A DNA stretch of 64,000 nucleotides, taken from Saprospiraceae bacterium (GTDB taxonomy: Bacteria; Bacteroidota; Bacteroidia; Chitinophagales; Saprospiraceae). The DNA lies in NCBI GenBank assembly GCA_016720635.1, contig JADKKF010000024.1, positions 372,001 to 436,000 on the forward strand, given 5' to 3'. The translations under genes and the position numbers were made by a program. The notes below the pieces were generated by a model, which did no database searches, was not told where the DNA came from, and worked only from the letters and a program-made list of their open reading frames with translations. Position 1 is the stretch's first letter, and each line of letters begins with the position of its first letter. Shown one piece after another: positions 9,545 through 18,167 of this stretch.

Positions 9545-9559
9545 TTCCATTTATTGGAA
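9545..9559 (+). promoter_or_regulatory. Inverted repeat TTCCA-N5-TGGAA, putative enhancer (unit 2)
   Basis: TTCCA-TTTAT-TGGAA, centred 62 nt upstream of the GG of a -24/-12 element and about 104 nt before the ATG at 9656. Arms are identical to the sites at 2299 and 15172. Confidence 0.6.
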
Positions 9560-9612
9560 TACATTATTTTTTATTATCTATGTTTATCACTGATATTCAA
9601 TATAATACATTT

Positions 9613-9628
9613 TGGCAACAAAATTGAA
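9613..9628 (+). promoter_or_regulatory. Sigma-54-like -24/-12 promoter (unit 2)
   Basis: TGGCAA-CAAAA-TTGAA matches TGGCAC-N5-TTGCA at all but two defined positions, with GG at 9614-9615 and GA where GC is usual. The GG lies 42 nt before the ATG at 9656. Confidence 0.58.
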
Positions 9629-9655
9629 CAACATACCATAGAACAACATTGAGAT

Positions 9656-12052
9656 ATGACAAGCATTTACAAAATTTTTGAAAATCTGGGCTATAAGCAC
9701 AACCCCGAAGTTGGTAAAAACTCGATAATCATAACTGTGCAATATTTTACAAACAAAGATGGAAGTATTCGTTGGATTTGGCCCACTTCGATGAGCAAGC
9801 CTCTATTCTTAAAATTTTATAATATCCAAGGATGGAAAGCGCAATGTTTTGAATTTATTATCCACAAATTATTTAAATTCAATTTGAATCAAAAGTTTTT
9901 CAAGACTTCTCACCTGTCACTAACACCAAAAGAGACTGGTTCTATTTTTGACATTTCAAACAAAGAGTGGGCATTATTTACGGGTACAATCGGACCAAAC
10001 CAGAAGTATATTATTTATGAAGAAAATCAAAACCAAAATGGGCTTTTTACAAAAATTCCAATAAGTGAGCGCAGTACAACTTTAATTGACCATGAAAAAA
10101 TGGTCTTAACTCAATTAGCTAATCACCACCTTAAATCTTTTGTTTTTCCAAGAATAATCGAGCGTTCAAAAACTAAGCTTACTCTATCCTCTTTTGAAAA
10201 CTACGATCAAAGAGGTCAAACGCTCACACAAGAACATATGGCTGTGTTTGAAGAGTTAGAAATGGTCAGTTCGGAAACATTTTCTTTCGAAGACTTCAGA
10301 GACAAGCATCATATTAGAGAGCGTTTGATGCGATTAGAAAATACAAGAAATAAGATACCATCTGGTATAATCAAAAAGCTTCAAAGACTCCATCAGTCAC
10401 TCCTTGGCAGTCATGTAACCACCCATATTGCTCACAAGGACTTCACACCATGGAATATGTACACAGATAAAACTGGGAAGCTTTATATATACGATTGGGA
10501 ATTGTCTCGAGCCCTTACGCCAAAAGGATTTGACTTTTTTCACTTCATCATCCAAAAAGGAATTTTGAGTGAAAGAAAAAGCTGGGCGCAAATGAAATGG
10601 GAAATTCTAGTAAATAGTACAGAGCCCTACTTAAAGCATGAAAATATTGCCCACTTACTGTCGCTATATCTGTTGCTTAATGTTTTATATTATTTGGAAC
10701 TTTATAACAACCAAGAAAAATGGCATAAACAAATTTACTGGCTCCTTGAAACTTGGAATGAAGCCATGAGCGATGTGCTAGGCTCCAAGGATAATTCTCG
10801 AGAATTGCTACTAATAGACATATTCGATTGGCTTTCAAAAAAGAAATACGCAGGACTAAAATTACCAGCCATTCCGGTTGAAAAACTATCCGCTTATTCG
10901 GATTTGGACCTACTTATGGACAGGACTTTGGCATCGGATTTGTGTACTTTTGTAAAAGCCCATCCTTTGGTATCACAGACAAAAACACAACGAGGCTTGA
11001 GCAAAACCGTGGCGACAATTGTCACTAAAAACGATGAAATCCTCAGTATCGATTGTATTCATTCTCTAAAAAGAAAAAACATAGAATTTATGTCGGTCGA
11101 TGAAATGATCGATCAGAGCTACCTCGATTCAGAAGGAAATCGCAGAGTAAACGACCTGCACACATCAGAGTTTGTCGCTTTATTTTATGGCTTAAATTAT
11201 GCAGTTGTCCCCAAAAAATTTCGCTTCTTTCCTTTTGAAAAATATCTAGAAAATAGCTTCCTAGGGCCTCTCGTAAACCCTAAAGAACGAGGAGTATTTC
11301 AGCATGAAAGATTGATGGAAATGATGAAAAAAGAGAAAAGAAATCAAGGTTTTTCTTACTTGAAAAATACGGTAATTTACTATGTCGAAACTTTAATGAA
11401 GATTTTTTCACAAAAAGGTATGATCATCAGCTTTAGTGGAGTTGATGGTGCTGGAAAATCTACGGTCATCCAACACACCAAAAATGAAATAGAAAAAAAA
11501 TTGAGGCGAAAAGTCGTCATCATCAGGCATCGTCCATCTTTACTCCCAATATTAAGTGTTTGGACCAAGGGCAAAAAGCGAGCGGAACAAGATGTAGCAA
11601 ATTCCTTGCCTCGCCAAGGTCAAAACCGAAGCATTTTTAGTTCACTATTTAGGTTTTTATACTACTATTTTGATTATATGTTCGGTCAGTTTTATGTCTA
11701 TTTGAGATATGTACTTGGGGGAACAATCGTGCTTTATGACCGATATTATTTCGACTTCATCAATGACAGTTTGCGAAGCAATATCACCTTGCCCAAATGG
11801 TTATTGAAAAATGCGTATCGATTTTTGTTACAACCCGATTTGAATTATTTTTTATATGCCGATCCAAAGATTATTTTATCGAGAAAAAATGAATTAGACG
11901 AATCGAGTATAACCTCTTTAACCCAAGACTATTTACAACTTTTTGGAGAATTGGGCAAGAAGAACAAAAGCCAGTATCACGCCATCGAGAATGTAGATTT
12001 GGATAGGACACTTACAACTATTTCTGAGCAAATACAAACCAAACTCTTTTAG
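9656..12052 (+). CDS. Fusion protein: APH-like phosphotransferase + nucleotidyltransferase-like + thymidylate-kinase-like P-loop domain
   Basis: 798 aa, three recognisable parts. (1) Residues about 100-370 resemble aminoglycoside/choline phosphotransferases: His260-Lys-Asp262 in HKDFTPWN and a metal-binding Asp280 in YDWE. (2) Residues about 400-540 resemble a nucleotidyltransferase fold (SDLDLLMD, Asp416 and Asp418). (3) From about 590, a P-loop kinase of the dTMP-kinase type: GVDGAGKS with Lys601, and YDRYYFDF with Asp695-Arg696. The first 100 residues are unassigned. Substrates are unknown; position inside the cluster suggests phosphorylation or nucleotidyl activation of a cell-surface sugar or alcohol (inference). 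It forms its own unit with the acyltransferase downstream. Confidence 0.82.
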   Translation: MTSIYKIFENLGYKHNPEVGKNSIIITVQYFTNKDGSIRWIWPTSMSKPLFLKFYNIQGWKAQCFEFIIHKLFKFNLNQKFFKTSHLSLTPKETGSIFDISNKEWALFTGTIGPNQKYIIYEENQNQNGLFTKIPISERSTTLIDHEKMVLTQLANHHLKSFVFPRIIERSKTKLTLSSFENYDQRGQTLTQEHMAVFEELEMVSSETFSFEDFRDKHHIRERLMRLENTRNKIPSGIIKKLQRLHQSLLGSHVTTHIAHKDFTPWNMYTDKTGKLYIYDWELSRALTPKGFDFFHFIIQKGILSERKSWAQMKWEILVNSTEPYLKHENIAHLLSLYLLLNVLYYLELYNNQEKWHKQIYWLLETWNEAMSDVLGSKDNSRELLLIDIFDWLSKKKYAGLKLPAIPVEKLSAYSDLDLLMDRTLASDLCTFVKAHPLVSQTKTQRGLSKTVATIVTKNDEILSIDCIHSLKRKNIEFMSVDEMIDQSYLDSEGNRRVNDLHTSEFVALFYGLNYAVVPKKFRFFPFEKYLENSFLGPLVNPKERGVFQHERLMEMMKKEKRNQGFSYLKNTVIYYVETLMKIFSQKGMIISFSGVDGAGKSTVIQHTKNEIEKKLRRKVVIIRHRPSLLPILSVWTKGKKRAEQDVANSLPRQGQNRSIFSSLFRFLYYYFDYMFGQFYVYLRYVLGGTIVLYDRYYFDFINDSLRSNITLPKWLLKNAYRFLLQPDLNYFLYADPKIILSRKNELDESSITSLTQDYLQLFGELGKKNKSQYHAIENVDLDRTLTTISEQIQTKLF

Positions 12053-12055
12053 TCC

Positions 12056-12745
12056 ATGAGAAGGATCATAGAAAATATAGTGCGGCTGCGCAACCCCCAT
12101 TTTGAATTCCACGAGGACATTAACGGTCTGACCCTATCGTTATTTGTTTGGGATAATATTTGGGGATTGTTGCGCGGACTTAAGTTCTTATTTTATTTTA
12201 AAAACCCTAAAATGGCTGTATTAGGCAGCGGTATAAAATTTTTCAATTCACCCTATATTTATTTTGGAAAATATTTAAAATTAGGTGATTATGTGCTAAT
12301 CAGTGCATTATCTCGTCAAGGAGTGCTGCTTGGAGATAATGTAGGATTAGGGGCTTTCTCTCGCGTTGTAGTTTCCTCATCTTTGAGCCACCCTGGAGAA
12401 TTCATCAAAATCGGCAATAATGTCGGCATAGGTGAATTCGCTTATCTTGGAGGAGCGGGTGGCTTAGAGATCGGGGATGAATGCATCATAGGTCAGTATT
12501 TTAGCTGCCATCCTGAGAATCACATATCCACAGACGTGCACCAAGCCATTCGGCTCCAAGGAGTAAAAAGAACTGGCATCAAAATCGGAAAGAATTGTTG
12601 GATCGGTGCAAAAGTTACCATCCTAGACGGAGTGACCATTGGTGATGGATGTATCGTCGCGGCAGGAGCGGTGGTTAATAGTTCTTTTCCCGATAATTCT
12701 GTCATAGGTGGAGTACCTGCTAGATTGTTAAAACAAAGGTTTTAA
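12056..12745 (+). CDS. Hexapeptide-repeat (left-handed beta-helix) acyltransferase, WbbJ-like
   Basis: 229 aa. The C-terminal two thirds show the imperfect hexapeptide pattern of O-acetyltransferases (KIGNNVGIGEFAYLGG, then CWIGAKVTILDGVTIGDG, then GGVPARLLK). The candidate catalytic His lies in the CHPENH region. Such enzymes acetylate sugars of surface polysaccharides using acetyl-CoA. It starts 3 nt after the fusion gene, so the two are probably co-transcribed. The acceptor sugar is not deducible. Confidence 0.87.
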   Translation: MRRIIENIVRLRNPHFEFHEDINGLTLSLFVWDNIWGLLRGLKFLFYFKNPKMAVLGSGIKFFNSPYIYFGKYLKLGDYVLISALSRQGVLLGDNVGLGAFSRVVVSSSLSHPGEFIKIGNNVGIGEFAYLGGAGGLEIGDECIIGQYFSCHPENHISTDVHQAIRLQGVKRTGIKIGKNCWIGAKVTILDGVTIGDGCIVAAGAVVNSSFPDNSVIGGVPARLLKQRF

Positions 12746-12790
12746 TCGATTTTTATAAAACCAGATCTTTCAATTCCTAAAAATAATTCT

Positions 12791-12806
12791 TGGCCAGAAA
12801 AATGCC
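12791..12806 (+). promoter_or_regulatory. Sigma-54-like -24/-12 promoter (unit 3)
   Basis: TGGCCA-GAAAA-ATGCC has GG at 12792-12793 and GC at 12804-12805 with correct phasing. The GG is 41 nt before the ATG at 12833, close to the 42-44 nt seen at the other three units. No TTCCA-N5-TGGAA repeat is found upstream; an unrelated AAAAC-N4-GTTTT repeat lies at 12730-12743. Confidence 0.42.
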
Positions 12807-12832
12807 AATTTAAAATAAATCTTAATCATAAA

Positions 12833-14059
12833 ATGCCAGTGAAAACGATATTAGCTACTGCTTACGCCATCAATCCCTACAAGGGGTCTGAAGATGGAAT
12901 GGGCTGGAATTTTGTGGTACAAATAGCCAAATTCAATCAGGTCATTGCTATTACACGGCAAAACAATCAAGAACATATCGAAAAATATATTTCCGAGAAT
13001 CCCGATCCGTCCTACCAAAACATCAGGTTTTTGTATTATGACCTCCCCTATTGGATGAGATTTTGGAAAAAAGGAAACAGAGGAGCTATGCTGTATTATG
13101 CTTTATGGCAATATGGAATCGTTAATTTTATCAGAAAACAAAAATTAAATTTTGATATAGCTCACAACCTGAATTTTCACAACGATTGGACTCCTTCCTT
13201 TTTGTGGAAACTTAAAAAACCCTTCGTTTGGGGTCCTATCGGGCATCATCCACGTATCCCATTTCAATATCTAAAAGTATATTCCTATTCGAGAAAAATA
13301 TCCAATGTCTTAACATGGCTAGCCAAGAAGTATTTTTGGAACCTTTCTTACTCTTTGTATCAAACAAAAACAAATGCGGACCATATCCTCTGCATGAATG
13401 ATTCAGTTCCATCCATTCTCTCCTTGAAAAGCAAATTCAGCGTAGCTCCATCGGTGGCTACACAAGATTTTGGATGGAATCCTCAAAAAGACAATGAAGA
13501 TAGGTTTAATGTAATTTCGGCAGGTAGATTCGTATCGCTAAAGGGATTTGACCTAACAATTGAAGCATTTGCAGCCTTTATTCGTGATTTATCTATACAT
13601 GAACAAGCAAAATGTAAGCTCCATTTAGTCGGCTCGGGAACAGAAGAAGCCCTTTTGAGAGAACTCATTCTAAAAAACAAAATCAGCTCATTTGTCCAAA
13701 TCATATCATGGATTGAAAGAGAGGAACTTTTGGAAAAATTTAAAGCATCATCTGTGTTTCTATTTCCTTCACACGAAGGGGCAGGAATGGTCGTCGCTGA
13801 AGCACTTTCATTCGGTTTACCTGTGATTTGCCTTGACAACGTCGGGCCTGGAAAATTAATTGACAGTTCATGTGGGATTACGGTTCCACAATCGACCTAT
13901 GAAGATACCATTCAAAATCTTACTCAGGGTTTGCTTCAATTATTTCATAATAAAAATATAAGAATAGCCATGAACCAAGCCGCTAGACATAGGTTTCTGG
14001 ACATATTTCACTGGGATCGTCGAGGGGAACAACTAAAAGAAATCTATGCCAACTTATGA
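12833..14059 (+). CDS. Glycosyltransferase, GT4-like
   Basis: 408 aa GT-B enzyme. The N-terminal half opens with TILATAYAINPYKGSEDGMGW, a pattern of family-1/4 transferases in surface polysaccharide clusters. The C-terminal donor-binding half has VISAGRFVSLKGFDLTIEAF, LHLVGSGTEE and HEGAGMVVAEALSFGLPVI (EX7E-like). It begins a unit after an 87-nt gap and overlaps the next glycosyltransferase by 4 nt. Sugar specificity is unknown. Confidence 0.87.
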   Translation: MPVKTILATAYAINPYKGSEDGMGWNFVVQIAKFNQVIAITRQNNQEHIEKYISENPDPSYQNIRFLYYDLPYWMRFWKKGNRGAMLYYALWQYGIVNFIRKQKLNFDIAHNLNFHNDWTPSFLWKLKKPFVWGPIGHHPRIPFQYLKVYSYSRKISNVLTWLAKKYFWNLSYSLYQTKTNADHILCMNDSVPSILSLKSKFSVAPSVATQDFGWNPQKDNEDRFNVISAGRFVSLKGFDLTIEAFAAFIRDLSIHEQAKCKLHLVGSGTEEALLRELILKNKISSFVQIISWIEREELLEKFKASSVFLFPSHEGAGMVVAEALSFGLPVICLDNVGPGKLIDSSCGITVPQSTYEDTIQNLTQGLLQLFHNKNIRIAMNQAARHRFLDIFHWDRRGEQLKEIYANL

Positions 14060-15195
14060 AAAAAAAACAAAGAATACTGGCATTTCATCTGCTCAATGAT
14101 CGAAGCGGAAGCCCAAAGGTCTTGCGACAATTGCTCATTGATTGGTCCCAACAAGAAAGTCTTCGGGTTCATTTATTCACTTCTAGAAATGAAGGTGGAT
14201 TTTTATCTGGCATCAAAGATATAGAGACCCATACCTCTTGGTATCAATATGCATCCAATCCATGGTTGCGACTGATTTTATATACTTCTAGTCAAATAAT
14301 CCTATTTATTAGGATGCTTTTTTACCTCAAAAAAAACGATATCGTCTATGTAAATACTGTCTTGCCCTTTGGCGCTGCCCTAGCGGGAAAAATAAAATCT
14401 TGTCGAGTTATCTACCATATACATGAAGTCTCCATCAGACCTAAACCCTTGAAGTGGCTTTTGCTTTTCGTATGCCAAAAAACAGCCAAAGAAATCATTT
14501 ATGTCTCGAATTTTGTTAAAAATACCATCAATATCCCCAACAAATCATCCTATATCGTATACAATGGCCTCGAAAATTCATTCCTAGATTCCATTCTAGA
14601 AAAAAAATACAAACCAAACGTGAGCAATATTTTAATGGTCTGTTCTTTGAAAAAATATAAGGGTATTTTTGAATTTTTGGACTTAGCAAAATCCCTCCCT
14701 CAATATCAATTCAGGTTGATTTTAAATGCCCAAGACTCAGAAATTAGTGCTTTTTTTAGAGGATCTCAACTACCCAAAAATTTGAAAATTTTTCCTGTTC
14801 AAAAAAATCTACACCCATGCTATCAGTGGGCAGATTTGATGCTCAATTTATCTCATACGGATGAGTGGATCGAAACTTTTGGTCTTACAATCATTGAAGG
14901 AATGGCGTATTCACTTCCAGCCATCGTTCCGCCTACAGGTGGTATTCTTGAAGTCATAGAAGATGGAGTAAGTGGCTTTGCAGTGGATTCAAGAGATACA
15001 ATACAAATCAGCGAAAAGATCGAACGCATATTTGAAGATTCTAATCTGTATCATAAAATGTCTCAGGCTGCTCACGGGAGGCTAGGGAGCTTTACGGAAG
15101 AAAATATGCTAACGCAAATCAGAGAAATCCTAGGCCATACACAACGACAGAGTCTTCCATTTTTAAAATCATTCCATAATATGGAATACATGTAA
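14056..15195 (+). CDS. Glycosyltransferase, GT4 family
   Basis: 379 aa GT-B protein. Recognisable segments are IYHIHEVSI in the acceptor half and, in the donor half, NILMVCSLKKYKGIFEFL, LMLNLSHTDEWIETFGLTII and EGMAYSLPAIVPPTGGILE (EX7E-like with the Glu of ETFGL and IIEG). The start overlaps the previous gene's stop (ATGA). Its last codons contain the TTCCA-N5-TGGAA repeat used by the next unit. Confidence 0.87.
   Translation: MKKKQRILAFHLLNDRSGSPKVLRQLLIDWSQQESLRVHLFTSRNEGGFLSGIKDIETHTSWYQYASNPWLRLILYTSSQIILFIRMLFYLKKNDIVYVNTVLPFGAALAGKIKSCRVIYHIHEVSIRPKPLKWLLLFVCQKTAKEIIYVSNFVKNTINIPNKSSYIVYNGLENSFLDSILEKKYKPNVSNILMVCSLKKYKGIFEFLDLAKSLPQYQFRLILNAQDSEISAFFRGSQLPKNLKIFPVQKNLHPCYQWADLMLNLSHTDEWIETFGLTIIEGMAYSLPAIVPPTGGILEVIEDGVSGFAVDSRDTIQISEKIERIFEDSNLYHKMSQAAHGRLGSFTEENMLTQIREILGHTQRQSLPFLKSFHNMEYM
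15172..15186 (+). promoter_or_regulatory. Inverted repeat TTCCA-N5-TGGAA, putative enhancer (unit 4)
   Basis: TTCCA-TAATA-TGGAA, located inside the last codons of the upstream glycosyltransferase. It is centred 63 nt upstream of the GG of the -24/-12 element and about 107 nt before the ATG at 15286. Same arms and same phasing as at 2299 and 9545, despite overlapping coding sequence. Confidence 0.6.
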
Positions 15196-15240
15196 ATATA
15201 TTATGTGTATATTTTATTCATTTTCAATTATATACAAACT

Positions 15241-15256
15241 AGGCATACTTTTTGAA
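15241..15256 (+). promoter_or_regulatory. Sigma-54-like -24/-12 promoter (unit 4)
   Basis: AGGCAT-ACTTT-TTGAA has GG at 15242-15243 and GA at 15254-15255. The GG is 44 nt before the ATG at 15286. The downstream half is the same TTGAA as at 9624. Confidence 0.52.
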
Positions 15257-15285
15257 TTTTGATATAATATCATAAAATAAATTAC

Positions 15286-16488
15286 ATGTCAATTATAAAA
15301 AAGATAGCCATCATCGGGACTGTAGGGGTACCTGCCAATTATGGTGGATTTGAGACTTTGACCGAACACCTCATCGAAGACCTAGGCCGGCATCATGAAA
15401 TCACTGTTTATTGTTCTGGAAAAAAATATGTTAATGCGGAAAGACAAACCACCTTTTTGGGTGCTAAATTAATTTATTTACCCTTAGAAGCCAACGGAGT
15501 CCAAAGTATTATCTATGACAGTATTTCCATTCTCCATGCTTTGTTTTATGCCGATGTGTTGTTGATCTTAGGTGTTGCAGGGGCTTGGCTCCTCCCCTTC
15601 GTCCGATTATTTACTAATAAAAAAATAATCATATCCATTGATGGCATCGAATGGAAAAGAGATAAGTGGAATCTTCTTGCCAAATGGTATTTATTTTGGG
15701 CTGAAAGCATGGCAGTCAAATACTCGCACATAGACATATCGGACAATGAAGCTATCCAGGATTATACAGCTGCCCGTTATGGGACATTAAGCCGTATCAT
15801 CGAATACGGCGCAGACCATACGATGAGGATCCCGAGGAATAAAGACGCCATAGAAAAATATTCATTCTTGGCAAAACCGTACGCATTCAAAGTCTGCCGA
15901 ATAGAACCAGAAAACAATGTTCACTTAATACTCGAGGCCTTCGATAAGGTAGAAAAATTACCTTTGGTACTTGTGGGTAACTGGGACAAAAGTGAGTATG
16001 GTAAAAAACTAAAATCTAAATATTTGGGGCATCCCAACATTGAAATTCTAGATCCAATTTACGATCAAAAACAGCTCGACATGCTCCGCAGCAATGCCAC
16101 CTTGTACATTCATGGTCATTCAGCAGGAGGGACGAATCCTTCATTAGTAGAGGCTATGTTTCTCGGGCTCCCAATTCTTGCCTATGGTGTTTCTTACAAT
16201 CGGGTAACGACTGAGAATAAAGCACTTTACTTCGATTCGTCTCAAGAACTAATTTATCATATAGAAAATCTATATACTGTTAAGCTCCGTCAATTAGGAC
16301 AAATCATGCATGAAATTGCCCTTAGAAGATATACATGGGCACATATTGCAAAAAAATACCAACTTTTGTTAGACGAAGTGAATGTTGTCCAAGGAAAATC
16401 CTCTGCAAATGCAAAAATAAGCAGCTTACCGTATGAAGAATTGCTTGGCAAAGGTTTAGCTCATCTCAAAACCACTAATACATTTTAA
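15286..16488 (+). CDS. DUF1972-type glycosyltransferase
   Basis: 400 aa. The N-terminus (KIAIIGTVGVPANYGGFETLTEHL) is the hallmark of the DUF1972 glycosyltransferase group, often annotated as rhamnosyltransferases. The C-terminal half has a GT4 donor site (HGHSAGGTNPSLVEAMFLGLPILAY). It opens a unit with its own promoter elements and is 2 nt from the likely true start of the priming-transferase gene. The exact sugar is uncertain. Confidence 0.88.
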   Translation: MSIIKKIAIIGTVGVPANYGGFETLTEHLIEDLGRHHEITVYCSGKKYVNAERQTTFLGAKLIYLPLEANGVQSIIYDSISILHALFYADVLLILGVAGAWLLPFVRLFTNKKIIISIDGIEWKRDKWNLLAKWYLFWAESMAVKYSHIDISDNEAIQDYTAARYGTLSRIIEYGADHTMRIPRNKDAIEKYSFLAKPYAFKVCRIEPENNVHLILEAFDKVEKLPLVLVGNWDKSEYGKKLKSKYLGHPNIEILDPIYDQKQLDMLRSNATLYIHGHSAGGTNPSLVEAMFLGLPILAYGVSYNRVTTENKALYFDSSQELIYHIENLYTVKLRQLGQIMHEIALRRYTWAHIAKKYQLLLDEVNVVQGKSSANAKISSLPYEELLGKGLAHLKTTNTF

Positions 16489-16490
16489 AA

Positions 16491-17572
16491 ATGAATAGTT
16501 TTATATTATTAGTCCTATAGCTGCATTTTTGTTGGCTTATGTGTTGATTCCTGCTTTGAGAAAAATTGCCCTGCCAATTGGTCTAGTGGACAAGCCAAAT
16601 CATAGGAAAGTCCATGCCAATTCTGTACCATTGGTGGGTGGAATTGGCATATTTTTGGCTACTACCTTAACTCTGACCCTGGCTGTTCCTGTTGACGAAA
16701 AAGTCCTTGTATACAAAAACACATTTATTGGCGTGGTCATATTGCTGATTATGGGCATCCTTGACGATCGTTTAGATTTGAGGGCATCACTTAAGTTTGC
16801 AATTCAAATACTATTGGCACATTTCATTTATTCACAAGGCGTAAAAATAGAATCCCTTAATGGTCTATTTGGAATTTATTCACTCTCTGCTTGGCTCCAG
16901 TACTTTTTGACTATAGTAATCATAACAGGAGTTGTCAATGCATTCAACTTAATGGATGGAATCGATGGATTGGCAGCCGGATTGGCCCTTATGGGTTTTG
17001 GAATTTTCACATTTTTAGCATTTGTTAATGGGCAATTTTTTACAGCAGTCGTTTTCTTGACTTTTATTGGGGCTTTGTTGGCGTTTCTACGGTACAATCT
17101 AAGTCAGAATAAAAAAATATTCATGGGCGATGCTGGTTCACTTATGCTAGGATTTGTCATGGTAGTTTCTGGTCTAGAACTGATACAAAAAGCCCAAGGC
17201 ACTAACCACATATCGGCAGTTACCTTGGGTGTAATTTCAGTCCTTTTTGTTCCAGTATTTGATGCATTCAGGGTATTTCGGAGGAGAATAAAGGCAGGTA
17301 AAAGCCCATTTCATGCAGATAAAACCCATTTACATCATTTGATACTAATGACGGGCTTAAAGCATAAAATTGCCTCCGTTCTTATAGTCAGCCTGATGAC
17401 TTTCATTTCAATCATAGGCTATTTGAGCTTTCAGTTTGCAGGACTTACTCTGTCCATTACGTTGATGTTACTGGTTTTCTTTATTGTAACGACATTATTG
17501 CAGTTCAACGAAAAACTGAATCATTGGAAACACTTTATCCAAGAAATGGAAAAGCCAATAAACTTGAATTAG
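16491..17572 (+). CDS. Undecaprenyl-phosphate sugar-1-phosphate transferase (WecA/TagO/MraY family), start disrupted by frameshift
   Basis: Initiates lipid-linked polysaccharide by moving a sugar-1-phosphate from UDP-sugar to undecaprenyl phosphate. Family motifs are DKPNHRKVH, ILDDRLDLR, NAFNLMDGIDGLAAG, FMGDAGSLMLGF and the HADKTHLHH loop, with about ten membrane helices. The continuous frame only begins at TTG 16529, inside the first membrane helix. An ATG at 16491, 2 nt after the preceding gene, encodes MNSFILLVL then a stop. Adding one base near 16514 would give MNSFILLVPIAAFLLAYVLIP, a complete first helix and about 360 aa. Hence a one-base deletion (error or mutation), or a non-ATG start, is likely. 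Confidence 0.85.
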
Positions 17573-17634
17573 ATTCCCGTAAATCTTCTTCTAAAATGAG
17601 GGCTATATGTATTTTTATTGCTTGATTTACTAAA

Positions 17635-18063
17635 TTATTTTTCCTTCCAACTTGTACCAAATTCATCTACGAGTACCATTTTTCCAATTATAAATATTTG
17701 AGATTTTTCTCTGAGGTTCGACTTTAAGAATAAGGTATCTTGTGTTGCTCGCCAGGTCATTCTTTCGACCATATCTCCTACTTTAAAATCCGCCGTTTTA
17801 TCCTTGTTAATCTTTAAAAAATCTGGACCTCCTAATTCTGGATTGGAACCTACAGCTCTAGAATTTCCAAATTCTTTACCCTCGAACCATCTAGCTAATT
17901 TACCTTCTTCCATCAATTTACGAAGCTCTTCTTTTGCTGAATTTTGAATAGTCGCCTCATCTTGAATTCTAGTTTCCTCCTTGGCATTCTTGATAGCCTT
18001 CCCACAACTCTGCATAGATATGACACCCCCTAATATTAAAATACCAACAATTGTTTTTCTCAT
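17635..18063 (-). CDS. Small lipoprotein of unknown function
   Basis: 142 aa. Signal peptide with lipobox MQSC (Cys20), then a charged helical stretch (KNAKEETRIQDEATIQNSAKE) and a compact beta-rich domain (DFKVGDMVERMTWRATQDTLFLKSN) similar in layout to Bacteroidota lipocalin-like lipoproteins that report a model value and a threshold. I do not recognise the family. It is convergent with the priming-transferase gene and separated from the deacetylase operon. Confidence 0.75.
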   Translation of the reverse strand: MRKTIVGILILGGVISMQSCGKAIKNAKEETRIQDEATIQNSAKEELRKLMEEGKLARWFEGKEFGNSRAVGSNPELGGPDFLKINKDKTADFKVGDMVERMTWRATQDTLFLKSNLREKSQIFIIGKMVLVDEFGTSWKEK

Positions 18064-18167
18064 TTTACTGATTTTTTTTTGTTAATAATAAATTTAATTC
18101 GCTGATTAAAACCCTATTTTTAATTATTATTTAAGTAATGCGAATCCAATGGAAGTAGTTCATTTAT

